A stretch of 64,000 nt of DNA from Agarivorans sp. Toyoura001 (GTDB lineage Bacteria > Pseudomonadota > Gammaproteobacteria > Enterobacterales > Celerinatantimonadaceae), in contig NZ_BJEQ01000004.1 of NCBI RefSeq assembly GCF_005405585.1, positions 239,949 to 303,948 of the forward strand. The letters are read 5' to 3'. This document shows positions 8,570 to 18,768 of the stretch, in pieces. Under the pieces are notes generated by a model. That model saw only the letters and a list, made by a program, of their open reading frames with translations. It was not told the origin of the DNA and did no database searches. The stretch's first letter is position 1. The number at the start of each line of letters is the position of its first letter. A program made the position numbers and the translations under genes.

Positions 8570-9349
8570 TTAGGGAGTAGAAGCTTGATAGCGAAGTTGC
8601 TTGAGAGAGAAGCCTAGTTTTAAGTCTGTTTTAAGACTAAGAAGCTGTTTAGCTAATAACAACGCTTTGCTATTGGCTTGTACCTTGGCGACTAATTTGT
8701 CTGGCTGGGCTTCTGCGAGGATATCTGCGGTGTTAGTGTAGCGTTCCAATAACGTTTGAGCGCTTTTATTGCCAACACCCGGCACACCACTTACGTTTAC
8801 ACTGTTAATGCCGACTAAAGACCAGTAATCACCGAGCTGATTTATTTTAATACCAAACTTTGTTTCAACCTCATCGATGGATACATAGTAGCGGCGAAAA
8901 TAGTCGTACAAACTAATACCTTGGGTAAGCAACGAATAGTAACCACGATCTGTTGAGATAATGGTAACAGGGTAGTTTGCCTTAGCGGCTTTACTGGCTA
9001 GGGTGGCACAAATATCATCAGCTTCCTCATTAGGGGCTGAAATGGAGTCGATACCTATGTCTAGTAAATGGTCTTTTAGCGTTTCAAGTTGCTCGGCGAG
9101 CGCTATTGGCATTGGCGAGCGGTTTTGTTTATAGGCTGGATATAGGTTTTCACGCCAAGCACAGCGGTCACCGTCAAACACGGCAATAATGTGTGACGGT
9201 TTTAGAGTTGTGATGATTCGCTTACAGGCGCTGGTTAGCGCTTGCTCTGTCGCTTTGGCTAAGGATGCATCAGGTGTACGTTGCTGCTGCACCGCATAAA
9301 TACGACGAATCAAGTTTAAGGCATCAATAATGACTAGTTGCTTAGCCAC
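8570..9349 (-). CDS. xni: Xni (ExoIX) flap-endonuclease-like protein
   Basis: A 259-residue member of the 5'-3' exonuclease/FEN superfamily, equivalent to the N-terminal nuclease part of DNA polymerase I. It starts LVIIDALNLIRRIYAVQ, as in E. coli Xni. Acidic metal-ligand motifs are visible in AVFDGDRCAWR, PNEEADDICATLA and STDRGYY. A helix-hairpin-helix follows at GVPGVGNKSAQTLLERY. E. coli ExoIX has only part of the metal-ligand set of the larger enzymes, and its physiological role is uncertain. The ppnN gene lies 27 bp upstream on the same strand; in E. coli both genes are also near queF and syd. Confidence 0.93.
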   Translation of the reverse strand: MAKQLVIIDALNLIRRIYAVQQQRTPDASLAKATEQALTSACKRIITTLKPSHIIAVFDGDRCAWRENLYPAYKQNRSPMPIALAEQLETLKDHLLDIGIDSISAPNEEADDICATLASKAAKANYPVTIISTDRGYYSLLTQGISLYDYFRRYYVSIDEVETKFGIKINQLGDYWSLVGINSVNVSGVPGVGNKSAQTLLERYTNTADILAEAQPDKLVAKVQANSKALLLAKQLLSLKTDLKLGFSLKQLRYQASTP

Positions 9350-9376
9350 GCTGATGCCCCTGTTGCCAAGGTGCTA

Positions 9377-10738
9377 TCACTTTGCTTTACCTATTTTATA
9401 ACAAGGTTCATAGTGGCTACCGGGTAGTTTCATTCGATGTTGAGCAACGAAGTCCTGTAGTAGTTTGTCTAACATTTTCATTATTTTAGGGTCACCGTCA
9501 ATAATAAAAGGACCATGTTTTTCGATTTGTTTTATTCCCTCATCTTTGACATTACCACTGACAATGGCAGAAAACGCGCGCCGTAAATTTGCTGCCAAAT
9601 CTTGCGGCGCTTGATCAAAGTGTAAATTAAGCTTCTCAACATTTTTGTGTAAAGGCTCAAAGGGATGCTGGAAATCGCTATCAATTTTTAAACTCCAGTT
9701 AAACGAGTAAGCGTCGCCTATCGCCCGGCGATAATCCTTCACTTTTGGCATCATTTGTTTGATGACTTGAGCAGCTCGAGCAGAATCGTCAATGATGATT
9801 TGATAGCGTTGCTGAGCTTCATGACCTAAAGTTTCGCCAATAAACTCATCAATGCTTTTAAAGTACTCTTCACTAGATTTAGGGCCGGTTAAAACTATCG
9901 GTAGCGGTTGGCGGGCGTTTTCTGGGTGCATCATAATGCCAAGTATGTATAGCAGTTCCTCAGCGGTTCCTGCGCCCCCTGGGAAAATGACAATGGCATG
10001 CCCCATACGAACAAATGCCTCTAAGCGCTTTTCAATGTCGGGCAATATGATGAGTTCGTTGACGATAGGGTTAGGTGGCTCAGCCGCGATAATACTTGGC
10101 TCTGTTAAACCAATATAACGGCCATCATTTACGCGTTGCTTAGCGTGGCCTACAGCAGCACCTTTCATTGGCCCTTCCATAGCGCCAGGCCCACAGCCAG
10201 TGCAAATATTTAACTCCCGTAAACCCAATTGGCTGCCAACCTCTCGAGTATATTGATACTCAACTGCATTTATAGAGTGCCCCCCCCAGCAAACGACTAA
10301 GTTTGGCTCGGTGCGAGGATGGATAACCCGCGCATTACGCAACATTGAAAACACTAAATTGGTGATGTGGGATGATTGATTTAGATCTAAATGAGCTTGT
10401 TCTTTTATTTCGTTAGAGACATAGAGAATGTCGCGTAACACGCTAAACAAGTGTTCTTGAATACCACGAATAATTTCGCCATCTACAAAAGCATCTTCTG
10501 GCGCGTTGGCAAGTTCTAATTTAACCCCTCGCTCGCGGCTCAGGACATTAATTTCGAAATCTTTGTAGCGTTCTAAAATTTCTCGGCTGCTATCTGTTTT
10601 ACTACCAGAGTTGAGCACAGCAAGGCTACAGTTTCTATAAAGGAGATAAATATCTTCGGAGGCACTTAAGGTGAGTTGGTCTACTTCAAGCTTCGACAGT
10701 AAGTTCATACTGCCTACAGGGTTTATATGGGTAATCAT
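9377..10738 (-). CDS. ppnN: PpnN nucleotide 5'-monophosphate nucleosidase
   Basis: A 453-residue LOG-family enzyme that hydrolyses nucleoside monophosphates to base and ribose 5-phosphate; the E. coli enzyme is activated by (p)ppGpp. The central Rossmann-type domain has [17 protein letters not shown] and the LOG signature [15 protein letters not shown]. Length matches E. coli (454). I chose the ATG that gives [11 protein letters not shown], which matches the E. coli N terminus and has a GAGG ribosome-binding site; a TTG two codons earlier is unlikely. Confidence 0.94.
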   Translation of the reverse strand: MITHINPVGSMNLLSKLEVDQLTLSASEDIYLLYRNCSLAVLNSGSKTDSSREILERYKDFEINVLSRERGVKLELANAPEDAFVDGEIIRGIQEHLFSVLRDILYVSNEIKEQAHLDLNQSSHITNLVFSMLRNARVIHPRTEPNLVVCWGGHSINAVEYQYTREVGSQLGLRELNICTGCGPGAMEGPMKGAAVGHAKQRVNDGRYIGLTEPSIIAAEPPNPIVNELIILPDIEKRLEAFVRMGHAIVIFPGGAGTAEELLYILGIMMHPENARQPLPIVLTGPKSSEEYFKSIDEFIGETLGHEAQQRYQIIIDDSARAAQVIKQMMPKVKDYRRAIGDAYSFNWSLKIDSDFQHPFEPLHKNVEKLNLHFDQAPQDLAANLRRAFSAIVSGNVKDEGIKQIEKHGPFIIDGDPKIMKMLDKLLQDFVAQHRMKLPGSHYEPCYKIGKAK

Positions 10739-10831
10739 CAACACCTCACGGGTAATTTTGCAATTTGCATATTACAGTATAGCGTGAGGTGTGATGTAAG
10801 CGTTGTGTTATTCCTCTTTAGTCGAAACTAA

Positions 10832-12427
10832 CTAGCTGATTATGTTAACTTTGTCACGGCCGCTGCTCTTGGATTCATACAAGGCTTGGTCGGCGCGTTC
10901 AAAAGCATCTAAGGGCTTGTCGCTTTCTTTGAACAGAGTTGCGCCAATAGAAACGGTAATCGATACTTGTTGGTCTTTAAATCTAAAGGGGAGGGCTTTT
11001 ATTTGCTCTCGAATATTATCTAAAGGCACTAGTACAGCGTCGGGAGAGATATTTGGCATAAGTAACACAAACTCTTCACCACCAAAGCGAGCTAAGAAGT
11101 CTGTGTCTCGTAAATTATTTTGCAGGGCGCGGGCAATCACCTTAAGCGCCTTATCACCAGCCATATGTCCAAACTTATCATTAATAGATTTGAAGTGATC
11201 GATGTCAATAATTGCCATGCCTAAGTTGTAGCCGTAACGCTTCCAGCGCTTGTACTCGAGTTCCAAGCGTTCGTCTAAAGCTGCGCGGTTGTAGACCTGG
11301 GTGAGGCTGTCGATAAATAGCTTATGTTTATGAGCATTTAAGCGTTTTTTGTACTCGTGAGTTTCTTCACGCACTAAACGTAGTTTTAGCTCAACATTAG
11401 TAAGTTGTTCGAGTAAATCTGTAGTTTTTTGCTCTAGTTGTTCTTTTTCTTTAAAGACGTCGGCAATTTGAATCAATCGGCTTTGAATAGAGTTTTTTAG
11501 GGCGTCTAAGTCGTTACTTGAACGTACTTCGGCTCCCAACTCTAACAAGCGACTTTTAAGTAAGCCATCACTTTGCTTTTGATCTTTATGAATTGATTTA
11601 GATTGGCTTAGCGAGTCATTAAACTGATCGTGAACTCCTCCTAAACTTTCGTTTAATGAGTATAAGAACTCTTGCGAGGCTTTGCGTTCTTCACGGCTAC
11701 CTTCAATGACGAGCTGAATGACCTTAATGCACATACTAGGTAGTTCATCAGGCTCTACACCTACCAGTAAATCGGAACGCACTTGGCCGAGTTTGGTACC
11801 AACATCGCCACTGTAATCAAGCTCAGTTATTAAGCGCTGTAGGTCATCACAAATTCGTTTGTGTAAGCGACTATTAAGCACACTCTCTTTGGGTTTTACT
11901 GATGCAACATTATCGGTGCTTCCTGCTGGAGCTCCACCAAAAGCGGGCTTGTTCAGTAAGGCTTGATAATAGTAATTTAACAGCTGCTCTAAGCGTTGCT
12001 GATTATCACCATGTGAGTAAGCGGGCTCTTGTTCCAAAAAATCTGTGAGTTTGCGACGCAGCTGGGGCGGTAAGCCGTTAATGCGTTTTAAAGATTCACC
12101 AGAAGATTTAATGATTCGTTGATTATGAGCGAGTAGAGTTTTTAAAGTCTCGCCGTGTTGTTTAAACAAGCCATCTAATTCGTTTTGGTATTGAGAGATA
12201 GCCGACAGGTCATCGTTTTGTTCAACGTCTTCGATAAGTTGTTGAAGTTTTTGATCGAGCTGTTCGTCTAGGCCATAACAAATTTTTGATAGGCGTGAAA
12301 TTAGCTGGCTTATTGCTTTTTTTTCCATTCTAACCTTTGCATCTTGGTCTGAAGGATTGTTGTTGGAACTGTCTATTTCGTTTCTCACCAACGCAAGTCG
12401 CTTCTTAATAGTGATGATATCGCTCAT
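10832..12427 (-). CDS. Diguanylate cyclase, GGEEF type, with coiled-coil N terminus
   Basis: A 531-residue protein without membrane segments. The first 360 residues are helical and charged with coiled-coil stretches, with no sensor domain I can name. The C-terminal GGDEF domain (about 370-531) has the active-site motif GGEEF (449-453) and intact IDIDHFKSINDKFGH and SIGATLF segments, so it should make cyclic di-GMP. No RxxD inhibitory site stands out just before the active site. I chose the ATG at 12427; a TTG 12 bases upstream is possible. It is a single gene between ppnN and the TPR gene. Confidence 0.9.
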   Translation of the reverse strand: MSDIITIKKRLALVRNEIDSSNNNPSDQDAKVRMEKKAISQLISRLSKICYGLDEQLDQKLQQLIEDVEQNDDLSAISQYQNELDGLFKQHGETLKTLLAHNQRIIKSSGESLKRINGLPPQLRRKLTDFLEQEPAYSHGDNQQRLEQLLNYYYQALLNKPAFGGAPAGSTDNVASVKPKESVLNSRLHKRICDDLQRLITELDYSGDVGTKLGQVRSDLLVGVEPDELPSMCIKVIQLVIEGSREERKASQEFLYSLNESLGGVHDQFNDSLSQSKSIHKDQKQSDGLLKSRLLELGAEVRSSNDLDALKNSIQSRLIQIADVFKEKEQLEQKTTDLLEQLTNVELKLRLVREETHEYKKRLNAHKHKLFIDSLTQVYNRAALDERLELEYKRWKRYGYNLGMAIIDIDHFKSINDKFGHMAGDKALKVIARALQNNLRDTDFLARFGGEEFVLLMPNISPDAVLVPLDNIREQIKALPFRFKDQQVSITVSIGATLFKESDKPLDAFERADQALYESKSSGRDKVNIIS

Positions 12428-12541
12428 CGTTAAAACCAATACATCCTAGCGTGCCTAACATAAAAATTTAGCATAACACGAGATATTCGATAACTACAGA
12501 TGCTAACAAGTCATTAATCGTAGTTGAGTGTTATCAAAAGT

Positions 12542-14737
12542 TTACCAATTAATGAGGCTCTTATCAGCAGATGCATTCACTTTCACCAAGCCTTTAGAAA
12601 TGGCTTGTTTTACATCTTGAGTCACATCGCTACAAAAGAATGCGGCGTGTGATCCACTCATTGCAGTGAGCTCGACCCACTGATTACTATTTGTTTGTGT
12701 ACAGAGTTGCTGAGCACCTTCAAGCGCTAACCATACAACTTCAGTCATACCTATATCGTCAATTGCATCTTCAGCTTTAGTTAAAAATGGCAACATACAG
12801 CTACCAATAGCTAAGATTAGTTCAATTTTTTGCGTTTCAGCGCATTTTTCAGCGCGCTCACTTAAATGCTGACTCAGTTTTTGAGGCGTATTACGACCCT
12901 GCTCGATACACAATACTATTTGCTTATCGTTAATGTGCCCTAGGTGGAAATCGCCGTCTAAATCAGTAATAAGCTCTTCAACGAACAACTTGATTAAATC
13001 CCGATGAGATTTAAAGCCCAGCGTTTGATGGTTTACTAAACCGATTTTTTCGATAGATAACATAAGCAAAATACGGGGTTGCTGTTTGTTTTCTTGATTA
13101 TCGCGCAAGCACAATAAAGGTGTTTCACTATGCGCTAACTGCTGCCAACCGGTAATAGGGTGGTGATTGAGTTTTAACTTCAGCTCTTTGAGTGATGCAT
13201 TGCGGCTTAATAGCTTTTGTCTTGTGACTAAAAATAGGAACAGCAGCATAATGCCAAAAACGCAGACCAATACTAAAATGAGCTGCTGAAAGTTACTTTG
13301 TTGCGAGATAATGGCTTTTTCTCGAGTTAAATCAGATAGCTGTTGAGCTTGTTCAATATATTGATAGTGTTGCTTGAATTGTTCTCTTTTTAACTCATTT
13401 CGAATTTGCTGATAACGCTGATTTAAGCTGTGATAAACCTTAAATTGCTCTAAGGCTAGGGCGTAGTTACCATTTTCTTCGTAAGCTTGAGTGAGTAACT
13501 TATACACTTTACTGTGGCTGCTGGTTAAGCCCATGGTATTGGCGAGTTGCTCGGCTTTTTCCAGTTGCAAAATGGCCAAGCCATTCTCTTTATTGTTGAT
13601 GTGTAGCTCACCCAATAGTAAAAGGCTGCGTAATAGCTTATTGGGTTGATTTAAAGTGGTATAAAGCTGCCGTGAAATCTGAAGGTGCACTAAAGCTGGC
13701 GTATAGTTCGACAGTTCCATATAGGTTTGACCTAATTGCAGCTCTACATCGGCTAGCAAATGGAGGTTATTATTCGCTTTAGCAATATCTTTAGCGTTGA
13801 GGTAGTGCACTAAAGCTGCATCAATATCACCGGTTAACTCTGCCATGTTGCCAAGAGTAGCGATCTCTTCAGCTTGTAGGTCTAGGTTGCCTAGCGTGAC
13901 TGCGTATGCGATGGCATCTTGTTGAATTTGTTCCGCAATGGCTAACTCACCCTGGCCTAAATATACTCGGGCAATATTGGCTTTTAATAAGCTGCTTAGG
14001 AGCAAGGCTTCATTGGTTTTTATATCCGCGTCATCAAGTTCAGCCTCACTTAAATGACTTAGTGCTAATTCTGGCTGGTTGTTTATTAGGTAGTAGTTGG
14101 CTAGCAAGGCTTCTGACCAAGCTCTTAATATGACTGATTTACTGGCGTAAGCTTCTTCTTTTGCTTTTAGTAAGTAGCTTTTAGCTTCGTTGCTTTTACC
14201 TTGGCTTTGATAAAACAACGCCAGTACTTTTTGTAGCTGGAAGCGCATGTTTGGCAGTGGAAAAATCTTTAGCTTTTCAAGATTAGATTGCGCTAATTCA
14301 ATATAACTTCGCGTCTCTACTGCTCTGTTGGGATCGCCACTTAATACCAACGCAGCAATAATATAGGCTTGGGTTAGGTGGGCTTGATGCTGTTGTTGTT
14401 TTGCTAGATAAATGGCGTGGTCAATGTAGCTCTGAGCCTGTTTGGTATCGCTAATACGATAAGAACAAAGCGCGCCAAGTTGTAATGTGAGTAGTTCAAT
14501 GCTCTTCGACTCAGGACTTTGTTTGGTGCTGTTTTGCTGTTGCTCTAAGCGTTGTTTAGTTTGTTGTAGACACATTCTAGGGTTAGCAATGAGTAATTGG
14601 CGTAGCGGCTCTAAGGCTTTTGGAACATGTACAAATCCATGTTCGTAAGCCTGAGTATTAGCCGACAGTATGCCGCAGATTAACGCCAATAAACGCCAAA
14701 TACTAAAATGTGCTTTCAAGAAACTAAATATCCTCAT
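12542..14737 (-). CDS. TPR protein with transmembrane segment and degenerate GGDEF-like tail
   Basis: A 731-residue protein with a signal peptide (cleavage likely near SANTQA-Y, about residue 30) and a periplasmic array of tetratricopeptide-type helical repeats (about 80-450). One membrane segment lies at about 484-505, followed by a cytoplasmic domain. The tail begins [10 protein letters not shown], which aligns with the D-LTGL-NR start of GGDEF domains, but the catalytic loop is replaced by HINDKQ (about 601-606). It should not be an active cyclase and may bind GTP, c-di-GMP or a partner. The start ATG overlaps the queF stop (ATGA), so it is translationally coupled to queF. Confidence 0.8.
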   Translation of the reverse strand: MRIFSFLKAHFSIWRLLALICGILSANTQAYEHGFVHVPKALEPLRQLLIANPRMCLQQTKQRLEQQQNSTKQSPESKSIELLTLQLGALCSYRISDTKQAQSYIDHAIYLAKQQQHQAHLTQAYIIAALVLSGDPNRAVETRSYIELAQSNLEKLKIFPLPNMRFQLQKVLALFYQSQGKSNEAKSYLLKAKEEAYASKSVILRAWSEALLANYYLINNQPELALSHLSEAELDDADIKTNEALLLSSLLKANIARVYLGQGELAIAEQIQQDAIAYAVTLGNLDLQAEEIATLGNMAELTGDIDAALVHYLNAKDIAKANNNLHLLADVELQLGQTYMELSNYTPALVHLQISRQLYTTLNQPNKLLRSLLLLGELHINNKENGLAILQLEKAEQLANTMGLTSSHSKVYKLLTQAYEENGNYALALEQFKVYHSLNQRYQQIRNELKREQFKQHYQYIEQAQQLSDLTREKAIISQQSNFQQLILVLVCVFGIMLLFLFLVTRQKLLSRNASLKELKLKLNHHPITGWQQLAHSETPLLCLRDNQENKQQPRILLMLSIEKIGLVNHQTLGFKSHRDLIKLFVEELITDLDGDFHLGHINDKQIVLCIEQGRNTPQKLSQHLSERAEKCAETQKIELILAIGSCMLPFLTKAEDAIDDIGMTEVVWLALEGAQQLCTQTNSNQWVELTAMSGSHAAFFCSDVTQDVKQAISKGLVKVNASADKSLINW

Positions 14738-15597
14738 TGACGAAGCAAGCGCCAATTTCCCAAGCGAGCGGTAGCTTCAGGATCGTTACTTCGCATAGGA
14801 TTAATATCTAAGCCGCCGCGGCGTGTATATCGAGCATAAACAGTAAGCTTGCTGGGTTGGCAATAATGCATTAAGTCGGTGAATATACGTTCCACACATT
14901 GTTCGTGAAATTCGTTGTGCTGACGAAATGATATTAGGTAGCGAAGCAGCGCTTCTTGCTCAATTTTAGGTCCATTATAATGGATATAAACACTGGCCCA
15001 ATCGGGCTGATTTGTGACTAAGCAGTTAGATTTTAACAAATGGCTGTTTAGTGTTTCCGTTACTCGCTGATGGCGGTCGCAAGCGTTTTCTAACAAGCTT
15101 GGATCCAGTTCATAGTTGTCGATAGCGATATCTTGATTATCGATATTATCGCCAGGCATCGCTGAGTTATCCATTGCGCTTGAAATGGGCAAAATAGTCA
15201 CGTTTACTTCACCTTCAGCACAGTGGCTTAAATCTTTTTCAAGTATTTTCTCTACAGCAGAAAAGTCACTAAAGTGGCTTTGATTAAAACTGTTTAAATA
15301 GAGTTTGAAAGACTTGGATTCAATTAAGCAACGCGAACTAGCAGCAATTTTAACTTCAGCTACTGCAACAACAGGTAAGCCATTATCGTTTAGCCACGAT
15401 AGTTCGTATAAATTCCACAAATCGTAACCATTAAAAGGCAAGTCTTGGCTTTCGTCTAGGCGTATTTGTTGGCGATTAAGTGTACGTGGCACACCTTGCA
15501 ATAAGCTGGGTGAGTAATGGCTAATATAGTCGGTAGGTTTACCGAGGCTCAAACTGTCTTTTAACTGTTCTGAAGTGTTTAGGGGCTGCTTTTTCAT
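14734..15597 (-). CDS. queF: QueF, NADPH-dependent preQ0 reductase
   Basis: A 287-residue enzyme reducing 7-cyano-7-deazaguanine to preQ1 in queuosine biosynthesis. It is the long, duplicated T-fold (YqcD) type. The nitrile-binding/NADPH motif [12 protein letters not shown] is at 93-104. The catalytic cysteine is C192 within [14 protein letters not shown], with D199 as the proton donor, equivalent to C190 and D197 in E. coli. It lies divergent from syd as in E. coli, and its stop overlaps the start of the TPR gene. Confidence 0.96.
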   Translation of the reverse strand: MKKQPLNTSEQLKDSLSLGKPTDYISHYSPSLLQGVPRTLNRQQIRLDESQDLPFNGYDLWNLYELSWLNDNGLPVVAVAEVKIAASSRCLIESKSFKLYLNSFNQSHFSDFSAVEKILEKDLSHCAEGEVNVTILPISSAMDNSAMPGDNIDNQDIAIDNYELDPSLLENACDRHQRVTETLNSHLLKSNCLVTNQPDWASVYIHYNGPKIEQEALLRYLISFRQHNEFHEQCVERIFTDLMHYCQPSKLTVYARYTRRGGLDINPMRSNDPEATARLGNWRLLRQ

Positions 15598-15657
15598 GGT
15601 GTTGTTACATCGAATTGGTTAGGCTTAGTCTATCTCAATTCTAAGTGAAACACATCT

Positions 15658-16200
15658 ATGAGCAGCGTGATATCAAAGCCTTTAACAGCAGTTTTTTCCA
15701 AGTTTGAGCGTGAGTGGCAAAATTCGTCTTATCCACAAGTTGAATACGACAACGATTGGTTGTCTCCTTGTACCGTGGGTGAGCCTGTTGATGAGCAAAT
15801 ACATTGGCACCCGGTACTAAGGGAGCAAACTGGGGATTTTTCTGGGATTGAAGCTGCGCTTGAGCTCACTCTTCACCCTAGTATTCAAGCGTTTTATGGT
15901 GATTACTTTTCTGAAACTCTAGCGGTTGATTTTCAAAATAATCGTATTGAGCTGGTACAGGCTTGGAATGAACAAGATTTTGATATGCTGCTCGAAAACA
16001 TTATTGGCCACGTGTTAATGCAACGCAGATTAAAGCAGAATGAGACCGTATTTATTGCTAGTACTGACGATGAAATGCAGGTTGTGAGTATCAATAATGA
16101 TTCGGGTGAAGTGGTGTTAGAGCAATTGGGTAAAGGCATCGACCGTGTATTAGCGAGTAGCTTAGACGACTTTTTAGCCCAATTGACCCTAGCGAGTTAA
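15658..16200 (+). CDS. syd: Syd, SecY-interacting protein
   Basis: A 180-residue soluble acidic protein. It matches the Syd family over its length (start SSVISKPLTAVFSKFEREW; later WHPVLREQTGDFSGIE). In E. coli Syd binds SecY at the cytoplasmic face and is proposed to monitor the integrity of the SecYEG translocon. Its position beside and divergent from queF is the conserved arrangement. The last bases overlap by four the stop of the convergent zinc-ribbon gene. Confidence 0.93.
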   Translation: MSSVISKPLTAVFSKFEREWQNSSYPQVEYDNDWLSPCTVGEPVDEQIHWHPVLREQTGDFSGIEAALELTLHPSIQAFYGDYFSETLAVDFQNNRIELVQAWNEQDFDMLLENIIGHVLMQRRLKQNETVFIASTDDEMQVVSINNDSGEVVLEQLGKGIDRVLASSLDDFLAQLTLAS

Positions 16201-16970
16201 CGTTTGAAATCCCATGATATATTTGACACCAAGCGACAGCTATCGCATTTAAAATCAAATATATCATGTTCAACCTCATCTAATTTCCATTGGCCTCCAC
16301 AACTTGGGCAAGCTCTAGCCTTCTCAGTAGATAAGCTTTCACCGCCAACGCGATACAAGTATAAGTAAGTGGGGGTTTTAGTGAGGTATTCCAGCCGCTT
16401 GCATAAGTTGCTACCACGTTTAAACAAGTGACTTTTGGTACTGCTCATTTCCATTAGTGCACCATGTTCAAGAATGCTGCCATTCATTTGTAATTGATCG
16501 CAAGCTGACCAGTCCTCTTGCCATTTTACTAATTGTTTGTGATCGCCATTGGCTACTGCGGGCAGGTGATACAAAGGAATAGGCGTGAAATGGTCGCCAC
16601 AACGCAGCGGTGAACAGCTTTGTAAATAGTTGGTATACAGCACTTGCCAAGAGGGCGATTCACATAAGTCGCTGTCATCAGAGTTAATATCTCGGCCCAA
16701 ACTTTTTATCTTGGGGCTAAGTAAACCTACATCACTCAAGGCTTGTTTAGCACGTTTAACCTGAGCGCTTTGGTGGCTTTCTAGCAAACTATTTTCTTCA
16801 GGGCAAACAACTCGAGTACTAAAGGTTGCGTCTTTTATCACCACTGGGAATTCTCGGCCGATAATTTGTCCGTTATAGCGCCAGCAATCGAGTACTTGGT
16901 TTATGGCTTTTTCAGCTTGGCTAATAGTGGTATCTGCAAAACACTCAAACTCTATGGTTGTTAAATACAT
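16197..16970 (-). CDS. Zn-ribbon-containing protein (DUF2310-like)
   Basis: A 257-residue soluble protein whose C terminus carries a four-cysteine zinc ribbon, CPSC (C221, C224) and CDSC (C242, C245). The rest resembles the DUF2310 family of predicted zinc-ribbon, possibly nucleic-acid-binding proteins found in Vibrio, Shewanella and relatives. No function is established. It is the last gene of a leftward three-gene group (DUF3549-like, 96-residue, this one) with gaps of 10 and 2 bases, which suggests a shared role. Confidence 0.78.
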   Translation of the reverse strand: MYLTTIEFECFADTTISQAEKAINQVLDCWRYNGQIIGREFPVVIKDATFSTRVVCPEENSLLESHQSAQVKRAKQALSDVGLLSPKIKSLGRDINSDDSDLCESPSWQVLYTNYLQSCSPLRCGDHFTPIPLYHLPAVANGDHKQLVKWQEDWSACDQLQMNGSILEHGALMEMSSTKSHLFKRGSNLCKRLEYLTKTPTYLYLYRVGGESLSTEKARACPSCGGQWKLDEVEHDIFDFKCDSCRLVSNISWDFKR

Positions 16971-16972
16971 GC

Positions 16973-17263
16973 TTAGTGATTAGCTTCTAGTTGTGTTACG
17001 CGTTTTAGTAAAAATGCTACTTGAGACTCAAGCTCCGCAACGCGCTTTTCCAAAGATAGAGTATTGGTAGAAGCAACAACAGTTGGCTCTGCTGGGGTCA
17101 AACCCTCAATAATACTAGGGTCGCGTTTAAAGGCATTTATTGCCTCAATGACCAATGGCATGGGTTGTCGAGAACTTAAACGGCCTTTTACTAAAGCTAA
17201 AGTAGGTTGCTTATTATCATCCACTAAAGATTTAATGGCTAACAGAACAATTTGTTGAGACAT
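16973..17263 (-). CDS. 96-residue coiled-coil protein, unknown function
   Basis: A small protein with an N-terminal helical segment (about 1-50) and a C-terminal leucine-zipper-like coiled coil (about 70-94, LEKRVAELESQVAFLLKRV). The N-terminal part, IVLLAIKSLVDDNKQPTLALVKGRLS, has the look of a helix-turn-helix of the KfrA type (an element describing sensitivity to sequence context), but this is weak. It sits between the DUF3549-like and zinc-ribbon genes with almost no spacing. A small DNA- or protein-binding dimer is the most I can suggest. Confidence 0.72.
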   Translation of the reverse strand: MSQQIVLLAIKSLVDDNKQPTLALVKGRLSSRQPMPLVIEAINAFKRDPSIIEGLTPAEPTVVASTNTLSLEKRVAELESQVAFLLKRVTQLEANH

Positions 17264-17273
17264 CTATGTTTCC

Positions 17274-18320
17274 CTAATGGCGGACAGGTTTTTGGTATAA
17301 GTCTAGTAGCTGCTGAATAGCGACTTGTAGCTCTGGGGAGTTACTCGGATCTCTAAGCTGTGCTAATACGAAACTACGTAGGCTTGGAATAAATACTAAA
17401 TCTGTAAAGATCTGTTGAAACAACTCAGGATCTTGTTGTTTGGATAAGGCTTCGAGAAACGCTTTAAGCATGTTTGGTTCAGCGAGTTGTTGCCACAAAC
17501 GACCTGCCACTGCAATAAAACTATGAATTGACGTAGCATTTTCTAACTGAAGCATAATGGATTTGTTGATTAGTTGCGTAACTGACGACCCAGCTAAGGC
17601 TCTTAAATATAGGCTAGCTAATTCTTCATCTTTTTCTAATTGTTCAGCATGGCTTTGGGCTACGCATTGGCTCAATTGCTGATCGATGCTGGCATGCTCT
17701 AGCAACTCTAGCGTTTTATTGGCCACTTCAATGGGCAACTTATGGAATGCCGAGCTTAATAATTTACTATTCTCATCTCTATCTAAACGCGCAATGACAT
17801 CTGCCAGACCTTGCAGGGCAAGGGCTTGCCAGTTATCCCACGAGCTATCCGCACTTAAGTAACGGTGAACGGCTAGGTAATGCTCTGAAGGTGGTAACTG
17901 ACAGTCTTTCTTATATAAAGCATTAAAATATGCCAGCTTTTCTTCAATAGGTTTGTAGATGTATTGATTATTGGCTAATGCCTGCTGTTGCTCTTCCGTC
18001 GGTTCTTGGTTGAGTTGATGACCCATTGCATCAATCACTAGTTGTATAAACTCATCACGCGCTCCTAGGCTAATAAAGCCTTGTTCATCAACCGGAAGCT
18101 GTAAAAACCATATATAAGGTGTATCAGATTGCTGCTTTTGCCAAAAGCATAAGGCAAAGCGGGCTTGCTGCTGAATAGGGGCAGGGTACGGCTGTTTTGC
18201 TGTTTCTATGTGATAGAAGTCTTGATTGGATATGTGATGTATCTGTCGACCCATTTCATAAACGCGTAGCTCACTCCCCGAGAGCTGGAGGATTTCGCTT
18301 AATGTAGTTATTTTTTTCAT
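17274..18320 (-). CDS. DUF3549 family protein
   Basis: A 348-residue soluble protein, mostly helical in its C-terminal two thirds, without a recognised catalytic motif. The N terminus (ITTLSEILQLSGSELRVYEMGRQIHHI) is characteristic of the DUF3549 family known in Vibrio, Shewanella and relatives. It is the first gene of the leftward unit that includes the coiled-coil and zinc-ribbon proteins, and is divergent from yqcC-truC with 133 bp between. Function unknown. Confidence 0.8.
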   Translation of the reverse strand: MKKITTLSEILQLSGSELRVYEMGRQIHHISNQDFYHIETAKQPYPAPIQQQARFALCFWQKQQSDTPYIWFLQLPVDEQGFISLGARDEFIQLVIDAMGHQLNQEPTEEQQQALANNQYIYKPIEEKLAYFNALYKKDCQLPPSEHYLAVHRYLSADSSWDNWQALALQGLADVIARLDRDENSKLLSSAFHKLPIEVANKTLELLEHASIDQQLSQCVAQSHAEQLEKDEELASLYLRALAGSSVTQLINKSIMLQLENATSIHSFIAVAGRLWQQLAEPNMLKAFLEALSKQQDPELFQQIFTDLVFIPSLRSFVLAQLRDPSNSPELQVAIQQLLDLYQKPVRH

Positions 18321-18453
18321 GTTCTTAGGTTTCAGTCATCAATGTGGCGTAAGTATCCACATTTATAGGCTTTAGGGCAATCAATAGGCTTAACGGTGCC
18401 AGCTGTGTAAAGCAGTGTTACAATGTTGCTTTTAATAGAAGCTTCTTTTAGTT

Positions 18454-18768
18454 ATGCCTGACTCTGTTTTACTGTGCCTAAATCAATTAGAAACCAGCCT
18501 CAAGAAATGTAATTGTTGGCAGATGTCTGAGCCAAGCGCAGCCGCTCTCGCAAGTTCGCAACCTTTTTGCGTTGATACCTTAAGTTTGCCGCAGTGGTTG
18601 CAGTTCATACTCATCCCTCGAATGCGTGCGTTGATCGAATCTGGTAGCCAATTACCGCAGAAAGTCGACATATACCCTTATGCCGAAGAGTCTGTTAAAC
18701 AATTAGATATTGATACTGGTGAGTTACTCACCAGTATCAAGGCTTTTGATGAGTGCTTTCCTCAATGA
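18454..18768 (+). CDS. yqcC: YqcC-like protein (DUF446)
   Basis: A 104-residue protein of the DUF446/YqcC family (conserved FCVDTLSLPQWLQFILIPRM). Function unknown. It overlaps truC by four bases (ATGA), the same pair and order as yqcC-truC in E. coli, which indicates translational coupling and possibly a link to tRNA pseudouridylation. Confidence 0.88.
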   Translation: MPDSVLLCLNQLETSLKKCNCWQMSEPSAAALASSQPFCVDTLSLPQWLQFILIPRMRALIESGSQLPQKVDIYPYAEESVKQLDIDTGELLTSIKAFDECFPQ

